This document shows, in pieces, positions 1-6,808 of a DNA stretch of 64,000 nt (position 1 is the stretch's first letter; each line of letters opens with the position of its first letter). The notes beneath the pieces are model-generated. The model was given only the letters and a program-made list of their open reading frames with translations. It made no database searches and was not told where the DNA came from. This stretch comes from Candidatus Accumulibacter regalis. GTDB lineage: Bacteria; Pseudomonadota; Gammaproteobacteria; Burkholderiales; Rhodocyclaceae. A program made the translations under genes and the position numbers. The stretch lies in the NCBI GenBank assembly GCA_000585075.1, contig JEMY01000056.1, positions 29,247 through 93,246 on the forward strand, read 5' to 3'.

Positions 1-863
1 AACTCGCCGGCACCGTCGTCGCCGCCTACGGCCGCCAATACCGCGTCGAATTGGCCGACGGCGCGACGCTGCTCTGCTTCCCTCGCGGCAAGAAGAGCGA
101 TGTCGCCTGCGGCGATCGGGTGATGGTCGAGCAGACGAGTCCCGGCCAGGGCGTGATCAGCGCGATCGAAGCGCGCCAGACGCTGCTCTATCGATCGGAC
201 CCTTTCAAGCAGAAGCTGATTGCCGCCAACGTCACGCAAGTGATTATCGTCGTCGCCACCGAACCTGCTTTTTCCGACGAGTTGATCAGCCGCTGCATCG
301 TCGCTGCCGAGAGTCAGGACATCGAGCTGCTCGTCGTTCTCAACAAGTGCGACCTTAGCGAGCGTGTGCCAGCCGCCAGCGCAGCACTGGTGCAGTACGA
401 GACGCTCGGTTACCGGGTCGTCAAGCTCAGTGCAACGCACGACGGCGCGCGGCTGCTACCGTATCTCGCGGACCACCTCAGCCTCCTGATCGGCCAGTCC
501 GGGATGGGCAAGTCAACGCTGGTCAATGCCCTGGTTCCCGACGCCCGAGCAGCCACGCGCGAGATCTCGGAAGCGCTCAACACCGGCAAGCACACCACCA
601 CCCATTCCCGGCTCTATCGTCTGGGAACGACCAGCGCGCTGATCGATTCGCCCGGGATGACCGAGTTCGGCCTGCACCACCTGTCGCCGGAAGAGATCGC
701 GCTGGCGTTTCTCGAACTTCGCCCCCTGCTCGGCCAGTGCCGCTTTCGCAACTGCCGACACGACCGTGAACCCGACTGCAGCGTACATGCGGCGCTCCGG
801 AATGGCGAAATCAACCCGCGCCGCTATGCGGCGTTCCGCTCACTCTGTGCCGAAATCGGCTAA
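1..863 (+). CDS. rsgA: Ribosome small-subunit-dependent GTPase RsgA (5' end outside window)
   Basis: A circularly permuted GTPase that assists late maturation of the 30S ribosomal subunit. The reading frame is open from the window edge (frame beginning at base 3), so the N-terminal OB-fold is only partly present. The motifs come in the permuted order typical of RsgA: NKCD (G4) near base 340, then the P-loop GQSGMGKST near 493, then DSPG (G3) near 645. The C-terminal zinc motif C-x4-C-x-H-x6-C follows near 739-780. The protein is otherwise complete at its C-terminus. The next gene on the same strand starts 21 bp downstream, so co-transcription is possible. Recognition is secure; only the start is missing. 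Confidence 0.95.
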   Translation, partial: LAGTVVAAYGRQYRVELADGATLLCFPRGKKSDVACGDRVMVEQTSPGQGVISAIEARQTLLYRSDPFKQKLIAANVTQVIIVVATEPAFSDELISRCIVAAESQDIELLVVLNKCDLSERVPAASAALVQYETLGYRVVKLSATHDGARLLPYLADHLSLLIGQSGMGKSTLVNALVPDARAATREISEALNTGKHTTTHSRLYRLGTTSALIDSPGMTEFGLHHLSPEEIALAFLELRPLLGQCRFRNCRHDREPDCSVHAALRNGEINPRRYAAFRSLCAEIG

Positions 864-884
864 CCCTTCAGGACCCCACTTCCG

Positions 885-1163
885 ATGAGCGACATCAGCA
901 TTCGCCGGCAACACGGCAAAACCCGCGCCGAGGCCCGTGCCTCCGCCGAACACATGGCCTCCGAATTGCAGGATGAATTCGACCTGGACTACGTCTGGGA
1001 CGGCGACGTGATGACCTTCAAGCGGCCGGGAATTGTCGGCGAGCTGGTACTCGACAAGCAGGAGGTCACCCTCGACATCAGCCTTGGATTGATGCTCTTC
1101 GCCCTCAAGCCAACCATAGAACGCGAAGCTCACCGCTTCTTCGACGAGAACTTTCCCGCCTGA
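885..1163 (+). CDS. Polyhydroxyalkanoic acid system family protein
   Basis: A 92-residue protein resembling the small PHA-granule-region family (PHA_gran_rgn type) often encoded near polyhydroxyalkanoate genes. It starts MSDISIRRQHGKT, which fits the family's conserved basic N-terminus (H-x-K plus an alpha/beta fold), and has a hydrophobic C-terminal half. No catalytic motif is visible and the molecular role is not known. It lies 21 bp behind rsgA and converges on the acyl-CoA-binding protein gene (28 bp between stops). A phasin gene 5 kb away supports a PHA context. The family call is from memory of the sequence pattern; the function is inferred from context only. Confidence 0.7.
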   Translation: MSDISIRRQHGKTRAEARASAEHMASELQDEFDLDYVWDGDVMTFKRPGIVGELVLDKQEVTLDISLGLMLFALKPTIEREAHRFFDENFPA

Positions 1164-1191
1164 TCACTCTCCGCGCCGGTCAGTTGGCCCC

Positions 1192-1452
1192 TCAGCCGGC
1201 TTGCAAGCCCTCGACCAGGGCGATGTATTGGCTCATCGCATCGTCAGCGGCGGTGCCCTTGACCGCCGCCCAGGCATCGAACTTGGCACGACCGACCATG
1301 TCGGCAAACCCTGGCCGACGGCCCTCGACGTCGCCATCAACAGCCTGTTTGTAGAGGGCATAGAGCTTCAGCAAGGAAGCGTTGTCGGGGCGCTCGCTGA
1401 GCGTCCGGGAACTGGCCACGGCGGCCTCGAACTGAGCCTGTAAATCACTCAT
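1192..1452 (-). CDS. Acyl-CoA-binding protein (ACBP)
   Basis: An 86-residue protein of the size and pattern of ACBPs, small four-helix cytosolic proteins that bind long-chain acyl-CoA esters. Diagnostic pieces are the LLKLYALYKQA segment (about residues 27-37) and the later KFDAWAAVKG (about 57-66), which carry the Tyr/Lys acyl-CoA ligands of the family. The start at 1452 is chosen because GGGAGAGA lies just upstream; a longer open frame on this strand runs back into the neighbouring gene and is not credible. The gene is divergent from the WS/DGAT gene (78 bp gap), a natural partner because acyl-CoA is the acyltransferase substrate. Confidence 0.88.
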   Translation of the reverse strand: MSDLQAQFEAAVASSRTLSERPDNASLLKLYALYKQAVDGDVEGRRPGFADMVGRAKFDAWAAVKGTAADDAMSQYIALVEGLQAG

Positions 1453-1530
1453 GCTGATCTCTCCCGTCGATGAACTGTTTGAATGGCTTGCTATTATAGG
1501 GCTTCGCCATTTTCTCCGGGAGCAGCTGCG

Positions 1531-3102
1531 ATGACGGTGCGCGAGAGAGTGTCCCACGTCGATACGGCGTGGCTGCGCATGGACCGGCCGGAAAACCTGA
1601 TGCAGATCGTCGGGGTGATGATCTTCGTCGGTCGTATCGACGCCGCGCGCTTGAAGCGCACCCTCGCCAAGCGCCTTCTGCGCTATCGCCGCTTCCGGCA
1701 AATCGCAACGCTGGACGCTGACGGCGCCTGCTGGGTGGACGATGCCGATTTCGACATCGACCGCCATCTTCGCCACTCGCTGCTTCCCGCTCCCAGCGGC
1801 AAACACGAGCTCCAGAAGTTCGTCGCCGAGATGGCCAGCGAACCGCTCAACCCGGCGCGCCCGCGCTGGGAATTCAATCTCGTCGAACTTGCCGACGGAA
1901 ACTCGGCGCTGGTCGCCCGCATCCATCACGCCATTGCCGACGGGATTGCCTTGATCGGCGTCATGAACACGCTGACCGACGAGCGAAGCGACGCTCCCGA
2001 GGATGACCGCCAGCCAACGCAGTCTGGCGCCAATGATTCGGGCGACAGCGATGCCGGCAACGTTCTCTGGCGCTGGGCCCTTGCGCCACTTACCGACGTC
2101 ACCCAAGGCGTGCTCAGCGTCGGTGGCCAGCTCTGGGGGCAATACCTCGGCCTGCGCAAACAGCCCGGCGCAATCGCCGACTACGCCCGCGTCGCCGCCG
2201 CCATTGCCGAGGAAATCGGCAGGCTCGCGCTGCTGCCTGGCGACAGCCAGACGCGTTTCAAAGGCCAGCCGGGCACGGTCAAACGCGTCGCCTGGTCGGA
2301 ACCTGCGTCGCTGGCCGAGATCAAGGCCTGCGGCAAGCTCCTCGGCTGCTCGGTCAACGACACCCTGCTCTCTTGCGTGGCCGGTGCCTTGCGCGGCTAC
2401 CTGGTGGCCAAGGGTGAGCGCGTGGAGAACACTGAAATCCGCGTCATGGTGCCGGTCAATCTGCGTGCGCCGGACGACGCCGAGACGCTCGGCAACCGCT
2501 TCGGCCTGGTCGCGCTGGAACTACCTATCGGCATCGCCAACCCGCTCGCCAGGCTGTATGCAATCCGGGCCCGGATGGCCGCGTTGAAGGGCTCCTATCA
2601 AGCCTTGCTGACCTTCGCCCTGCTCGGCGCAACGGGCATGGCACCGAGCTTCGTCGAGGAACAGGTGCTCAAAGTGCTGGCCAGCAAGACGACCGCGGTG
2701 ATGACCAACGTCCCTGGCGCGCAGCAAGCCCGCTATCTTGCCGGCGCCAGGATCGACCAGCAGATGGTCTGGGTCCCGCAGGCCGGCGACATCGGCATGG
2801 GCGTCAGCGTCCTCTCCTACGACGGCCGGGTGCAATTTGGCCTACTCACCGACAAGACCATGGTCGACGATCCGCAGAACATCGTCGATCGCTTTGCCGA
2901 CGAATTCGAAAAGCTGCTCTGGCTGGTCCTGTTGCAACCCGTCGACCGGCTCGCCGACCCGAACGCCGTTGCCGAAGACCTGGCCCGCAGCGCGCGCGGC
3001 CCGCGCGCGGCGGCGAGCCCTCAGTCGGCCAGTTCGGCGCGCGCAGCTTCGACGTCGAGACGCTCCATCGCGTCCATCGGCACCAAATCCGCGGCTTCCT
3101 GA
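1531..3102 (+). CDS. WS/DGAT-type wax ester synthase / diacylglycerol acyltransferase
   Basis: A 523-residue acyltransferase that would join acyl-CoA to a fatty alcohol (wax ester) or to diacylglycerol (triacylglycerol). The active-site motif HHxxxDG is present as HHAIADG at residues 132-138, and the family N-terminus (LSHVDTAWLRM-like) follows the chosen ATG at 1531. An in-frame codon at 1483 would add only an unconserved stretch. The last 27 residues are Ala/Ser/Arg-rich, unlike the family, and overlap the convergent TPR gene by 82 bp, so the natural stop may have been lost. A fatty acyl-CoA reductase (6809-8794) supplies the likely alcohol substrate. Family certain; wax ester versus TAG preference cannot be told. 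Confidence 0.9.
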   Translation: MTVRERVSHVDTAWLRMDRPENLMQIVGVMIFVGRIDAARLKRTLAKRLLRYRRFRQIATLDADGACWVDDADFDIDRHLRHSLLPAPSGKHELQKFVAEMASEPLNPARPRWEFNLVELADGNSALVARIHHAIADGIALIGVMNTLTDERSDAPEDDRQPTQSGANDSGDSDAGNVLWRWALAPLTDVTQGVLSVGGQLWGQYLGLRKQPGAIADYARVAAAIAEEIGRLALLPGDSQTRFKGQPGTVKRVAWSEPASLAEIKACGKLLGCSVNDTLLSCVAGALRGYLVAKGERVENTEIRVMVPVNLRAPDDAETLGNRFGLVALELPIGIANPLARLYAIRARMAALKGSYQALLTFALLGATGMAPSFVEEQVLKVLASKTTAVMTNVPGAQQARYLAGARIDQQMVWVPQAGDIGMGVSVLSYDGRVQFGLLTDKTMVDDPQNIVDRFADEFEKLLWLVLLQPVDRLADPNAVAEDLARSARGPRAAASPQSASSARAASTSRRSIASIGTKSAAS

Positions 3103-3794
3103 TAGAGGCGCTCGGCGTCCTTCATTTTCGCCTTGCCAAACATCATCACCAGAGCATTCGCATATTCAATGCGCGTGATCGCCGAATCGGGATTGAGCTT
3201 GAGAGCCGCTTCGAGGAGAGCGTTACCGGTACTCTTCTTGGCGCCGTAAGTGAGCCCGCCGACCATCGCCCCGACCTTGTCGAGGACCTCGGCGTGATAG
3301 GCGCCGAGAGCAACCTGCGCATCGGCGTGCCTCGGCTCGAGTTCGAGCGCCTGCGTCAGGCTGTGTTTGATCTTGCCACCGAGGCCCTGCGCCAGCGCCT
3401 TGACCACCGAGATGCTCTGGCTGTAGCGGCCGAGGGCGTAGGCATGGAGGTACCAGCCATTGGCATCGGTCGGCGCTTCCTTCTGCTGCTCCTCGCAGCG
3501 TCGGGCGACCTCCAGGAGCAGGGCGCACTTACGCTCGTCATCAGTCTCGAGGTAATTCGCGTAGATGGCGGCCGCCTTGTTGGCCGCGTTATAGCCGGCC
3601 AGACCACAGGCCAGACCCGATTCGACGGCCTGAGCAAAGTCTCCGGCGTGATAACTGCGCCAGGCGTCCGCTACTTTCGCATCGTCCGGAAACGGCTCGC
3701 AGTCGCCGCGATGCAGGCGTGCCCAGTTCTTCTGCAGCGCAGCACCGGGATAGCTATAGGCTTTTTCGGGATAGGGAAACTTGCGCCAGGCCAT
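3021..3794 (-). CDS. TPR-like repeat protein of unknown function
   Basis: A 257-residue soluble protein with helical repeats of tetratricopeptide type. Several 34-residue-like units are visible (for example around GDFAQAVESGLACG, and ALELEPRHADAQVALGAYH at about 150-170, and ALKLNPDSAITRIEYANAL near 205-225). There is no signal peptide or membrane segment. The start at 3794 is preferred because GGAGG stands just upstream; an in-frame start 13 codons earlier lacks such a site. It converges on the WS/DGAT gene with an 82-bp overlap of coding tails. The TetR gene lies upstream on the same strand with a 48-bp gap, so the two may be co-transcribed. TPRs mediate protein contacts; the partner is unknown. 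Confidence 0.75.
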   Translation of the reverse strand: MAWRKFPYPEKAYSYPGAALQKNWARLHRGDCEPFPDDAKVADAWRSYHAGDFAQAVESGLACGLAGYNAANKAAAIYANYLETDDERKCALLLEVARRCEEQQKEAPTDANGWYLHAYALGRYSQSISVVKALAQGLGGKIKHSLTQALELEPRHADAQVALGAYHAEVLDKVGAMVGGLTYGAKKSTGNALLEAALKLNPDSAITRIEYANALVMMFGKAKMKDAERLYQEAADLVPMDAMERLDVEAARAELAD

Positions 3795-3842
3795 GATCTT
3801 CCTCCAGGTTCGTGAATCGCCACCGCGAGCCAACGCTTATGG

Positions 3843-4484
3843 TCAGAGATACTCTCGCGACAACTTGTCCAGCAGTCCTTTCGACTCTTCTAGCAGAAAT
3901 GGCGAAATCATCGCCATCACCTGATACACACCTCGTCCAATGCGATCGCTTTCGACCTTGCCGCGCGGATCGCAGGCGTACTCGAAAGACAGCCAGTAAC
4001 TGGCGATCACCGCCATGTTAGTCGCCAGCGCACGCAGTTCCAGCGTTGTCGCGCGCATGGCACCGGTCGACACCAGGCCCTCGCAGAGAATCGTCGCGGT
4101 GTGCACCTTGTGCGCCATGATCTGCTTGAAATGGATCTCGAGAAGCCGATTGCGGGTGAGCAGATCGTTGAGGTCACGATAGAAGAAGCGATACTTCCAA
4201 ATCTGTTCGAACAGCAAATGCAGGAACAGCCAGATGTCTTCCACGTCGGCCAGGCGGCGCGTCGGCGCAGCGAGCGTTTCCTCGATCTCGCGCTCGAAAG
4301 CGACGAAAATCGCCTCGATGATCTCGTCTTTGTTGTGGAAGTGGTAATACAGGTTGCCAGGACTGATGTTCATCTCGTCGGAAATGACGGTCGTCGTCAC
4401 GTTCGGCTCGCCAAAGTCGTTGAACAGCCGCAGGCTGGTCTCGATGATTCGCTCGCGGGTCCGCCGCTTGGGCTTCTTTTCCAT
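3843..4484 (-). CDS. TetR/AcrR family transcriptional regulator
   Basis: A 213-residue TetR-type repressor. Residues 8-55 form the helix-turn-helix domain (RTRERIIETSLRLFNDFGE, then ISPGNLYYHFHNKDEI), with the typical YYHF recognition helix. The C-terminal ligand domain has the shape seen in TetR proteins near PHA and fatty-acid genes, but no ligand can be named. The start at 4484 follows an AGGGTG ribosome-binding site; a longer reading frame adds 14 residues with no better site. It sits between lipid-metabolism genes (WS/DGAT, patatin, phasin, acyl-CoA reductase), so a role in storage-lipid control is plausible but inferred. Confidence 0.88.
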   Translation of the reverse strand: MEKKPKRRTRERIIETSLRLFNDFGEPNVTTTVISDEMNISPGNLYYHFHNKDEIIEAIFVAFEREIEETLAAPTRRLADVEDIWLFLHLLFEQIWKYRFFYRDLNDLLTRNRLLEIHFKQIMAHKVHTATILCEGLVSTGAMRATTLELRALATNMAVIASYWLSFEYACDPRGKVESDRIGRGVYQVMAMISPFLLEESKGLLDKLSREYL

Positions 4485-4588
4485 CAGCACCCTATCGCCA
4501 TGGTGATTGTCGACAGCGGTCAGCATAGCACCGCCGCAAAGCGCAGGGAACGCCGCCTGCCTGAAGGCCTACGCCAAGATCGAAACGA

Positions 4589-5806
4589 TCAGCCTTCTTG
4601 CCCCTGCAACCAGAGCTCGAGATCGGCCAAGGACGAATCCAGCGCGCTGACGCTGGTCGCCAGATCGGGGCGGCGCCTGCGTGACAGCAAGGATCGCGTG
4701 TGATCCTTGAGCACCCCGAGATTCAGGTGAATGCCATGCCGTTCGAAGATCGGCCGTAGTTCGTGGCGCCGCTGATAGAGGTCCTTGCGGGTCCGCTGAT
4801 AGGCATGCTCGCACAGGCGACTACGACCACGATAGCTGAAGACGTTGGTGAAGAACATGTCGGCATCGTCACGGCTGGGTTCGAAGAGCACCACGTCGGC
4901 ATCCTTGAACTCGAGCCGGTAGCGATCCATGCCGGTGCGCATGCGCGAATGGATGATGGCGCGGAAGGTCTGCGACAGGACGACCGGCAATCCGCCTTCG
5001 ACCAGATGTGCGGGTGCCGGTGTCGGCCGCTCGTGAGGCGGCCGCCTGGCCGCCAGGCGGGAATCAAAGGGCACCAGAGGGTTGATGCAAATCACCAACT
5101 CGGCCCCCGCATGCAGCGCGACCGAGGCGTGCAGGGTCTTGATCAAGGCACCATCGACGAAATAGCGCTCGCCGATCCTCACCGGCGGAAACAGACCGGG
5201 CAAGGCGGCGCTGGCCTGCACGGCGACGGAAATCGGCACGTCGTCGTGACCTGCGGAGCCGAAAGCCACCGATTCCCCGCTGTCGAGGTCGGTGGCGACC
5301 AGAAACAGCCGGTGCTTGAGCTTGCGAAAATCGTTGCTTCGCCCGCCGCTCGAAAACAGCTTGCCGAGCAACTCATCGATTCCGGCGTTGTTGAAAACGC
5401 CGGTCGGAATGGCATGGCTGAGGCCCTGGAAAGCCTCGAGCAGACGAACATGCCAGGGGTCGGCGAGGTACTGGCGCAGCGATGACCAGAAGAGCACCGG
5501 CACCGACAGGGCGCGCCGAAGGTATTCACCAAAAGCGGGCCGCAACAGCACGCCGGGGTCGAACACTTCGGTGCTATCGTCTTCCACGAGCATCCTGGCC
5601 AGCGCCGCGGGGCCAAGCCCGTTGGCGACCGAGGCCGAAAGCAGCGCCCCGGAGCTGACACCTACGTAGATGTCGAACGTCGTAAAGTCGACGCCTTCCA
5701 GTGCCTCGGCCAGCGCCGCCATCGCACCGACTTCATAGATTCCGCCGACCGGACCGCCGCCAGCGAGCGCCAGAGCGATCTTGGAACGTCTGCCTGTAGC
5801 AGTCAT
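4589..5806 (-). CDS. Patatin-like phospholipase family protein
   Basis: A 405-residue patatin-fold serine hydrolase acting on lipids. It has the glycine-rich oxyanion loop GGGPVGG (residues 16-22), the nucleophile elbow GVSSG (49-53, Ser51) and the catalytic Asp in a DGA motif (about residue 217), so the Ser-Asp dyad is complete. There is no obvious signal peptide. The start at 5806 is chosen for the family-typical start just ahead of the glycine-rich loop and an AGGGG upstream. Patatins in PHA-accumulating bacteria may be granule-associated or phospholipid-remodelling; the neighbourhood suggests a lipid-store role, but the substrate is not shown by the sequence. Confidence 0.9.
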   Translation of the reverse strand: MTATGRRSKIALALAGGGPVGGIYEVGAMAALAEALEGVDFTTFDIYVGVSSGALLSASVANGLGPAALARMLVEDDSTEVFDPGVLLRPAFGEYLRRALSVPVLFWSSLRQYLADPWHVRLLEAFQGLSHAIPTGVFNNAGIDELLGKLFSSGGRSNDFRKLKHRLFLVATDLDSGESVAFGSAGHDDVPISVAVQASAALPGLFPPVRIGERYFVDGALIKTLHASVALHAGAELVICINPLVPFDSRLAARRPPHERPTPAPAHLVEGGLPVVLSQTFRAIIHSRMRTGMDRYRLEFKDADVVLFEPSRDDADMFFTNVFSYRGRSRLCEHAYQRTRKDLYQRRHELRPIFERHGIHLNLGVLKDHTRSLLSRRRRPDLATSVSALDSSLADLELWLQGQEG

Positions 5807-5956
5807 CGAGTAGCCCCTATCGTCGAAGGAAGCAGCGTATGGCGGCCGACGAAACACCGCCTAGATCTCCGCCCTGCATGTATTTTTCAGCGCACACCGC
5901 ATCGCAAGATCAGCAGCGGCGCACCACTGCCGACTGAGCGCGGGTCACCGGCGGTC

Positions 5957-5993
5957 GCGCAGCGGGCTCACCCGGGGGGCGAGCCCGCTGCGC
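5957..5993. terminator. Strong inverted repeat downstream of the phasin gene
   Basis: Perfect 13-bp arms, GCGCAGCGGGCTC (5957-5969) and GAGCCCGCTGCGC (5981-5993), around an 11-nt loop. It lies about 60 nt past the phasin stop and upstream of the patatin gene on the same strand. No T-run follows on either strand, so it is either a non-canonical terminator or an RNA-stabilising hairpin. Confidence 0.5.
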
Positions 5994-6054
5994 GCCAGAA
6001 AACGCTGCCCGCCACTTCCGGAGTCAGCGCAGGCGGTGCAAGCGGGCGACGTGA

Positions 6055-6630
6055 CTACTCACCACTCTTGGGAAGGGTATTCAGGACGTCGGCGGGAGTG
6101 ACCGGAGCCGCCGGCTTTACCGCTGCGGGTTTGCGCACCGGGGGTTTGCGGACAGCCGGTTTGGCCGCTGTCGCGGCCTGCGCGACGCTTGCCGCCGCCT
6201 GCGTCGCCGACTTGACGGTGGCTCTTGGCGCGGCCACTTTGGCGACAGGCTTCCCTTCAGTCAGCGCCTGCACGGCGGCGCTCAGATCGACGACGCGTCT
6301 GGACAAGCGATCAATATCCTGCTTGCTCGGTACGCCAAGGCTTCCCAGCGCCCGCGCCACGCGATCCTCGAAAACCTGCTCGAGACGATCCCAGGTACCG
6401 GTTGCCTTGCCCGCCACTTCGGCGATCTTCTCGTCGGTGGCCTTGCGCGTTTTCGCCTGAATGCTCTCGCCTTCCTTGACCAGCGCGTCGAACACTTTGC
6501 CGCCCTCTTCCTGTGCCTTGGCAAAAGCACCCAGACCCGCTAGCCAGATCTGCTGGGCAGAATCCTTGACCGTCGATGCCAGTTGGTTTTCTTTGACCTC
6601 ACCCGCCAGTTCTTTGAGTTTCTTGCCCAT
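6055..6630 (-). CDS. Phasin family protein (PHA granule-associated, PhaI/PhaF type)
   Basis: A 191-residue phasin. Residues 1-110 are an amphipathic helical domain with the phasin signature around QIWLAGLGAFAKAQEEGGKVFDALVKEG. A short coiled-coil stretch around SKQDIDRLSRRVVDLSAAVQAL follows, and the tail is rich in Ala, Lys and Pro with AAKP/RKP repeats like the histone-like tails of PhaF. Phasins coat PHA granules, and the basic tail in PhaF-type members can bind DNA. The start at 6630 is chosen because AAGGAG is 6 nt upstream of it; an ATG two codons earlier directly abuts that site. It is divergent from the fatty acyl-CoA reductase gene across a 178-bp CTAG-rich region. Confidence 0.9.
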   Translation of the reverse strand: MGKKLKELAGEVKENQLASTVKDSAQQIWLAGLGAFAKAQEEGGKVFDALVKEGESIQAKTRKATDEKIAEVAGKATGTWDRLEQVFEDRVARALGSLGVPSKQDIDRLSRRVVDLSAAVQALTEGKPVAKVAAPRATVKSATQAAASVAQAATAAKPAVRKPPVRKPAAVKPAAPVTPADVLNTLPKSGE

Positions 6631-6808
6631 CTTCATCTCCTTGAACGTACCAATCAAAAGGTGACAAGCTTTTTCGCTTGCCCTGGAAAGCCAGTCTAGT
6701 GACAATATCTAGAGGACGCACACTAAAGGCCTAGAGTGCGGCGCCTAGGCATCGACAGTCTAGCAAATACCCACCGCGCAAAAAGGCCATGAATCTCGGG
6801 AGACAGCA
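6631..6808. promoter_or_regulatory. Divergent phasin / acyl-CoA reductase control region with clustered CTAG sites
   Basis: This 178-bp gap separates two divergent genes. CTAG, normally scarce in GC-rich proteobacterial DNA, occurs five times in 68 bp (6696, 6709, 6731, 6745, 6760), and the octamer CAGTCTAG occurs twice (6692-6699 and 6756-6763). The pattern looks like a set of operator sites. The TetR regulator at 3843-4484 is one candidate to bind it, but no protein is identified by the sequence. Confidence 0.4.
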
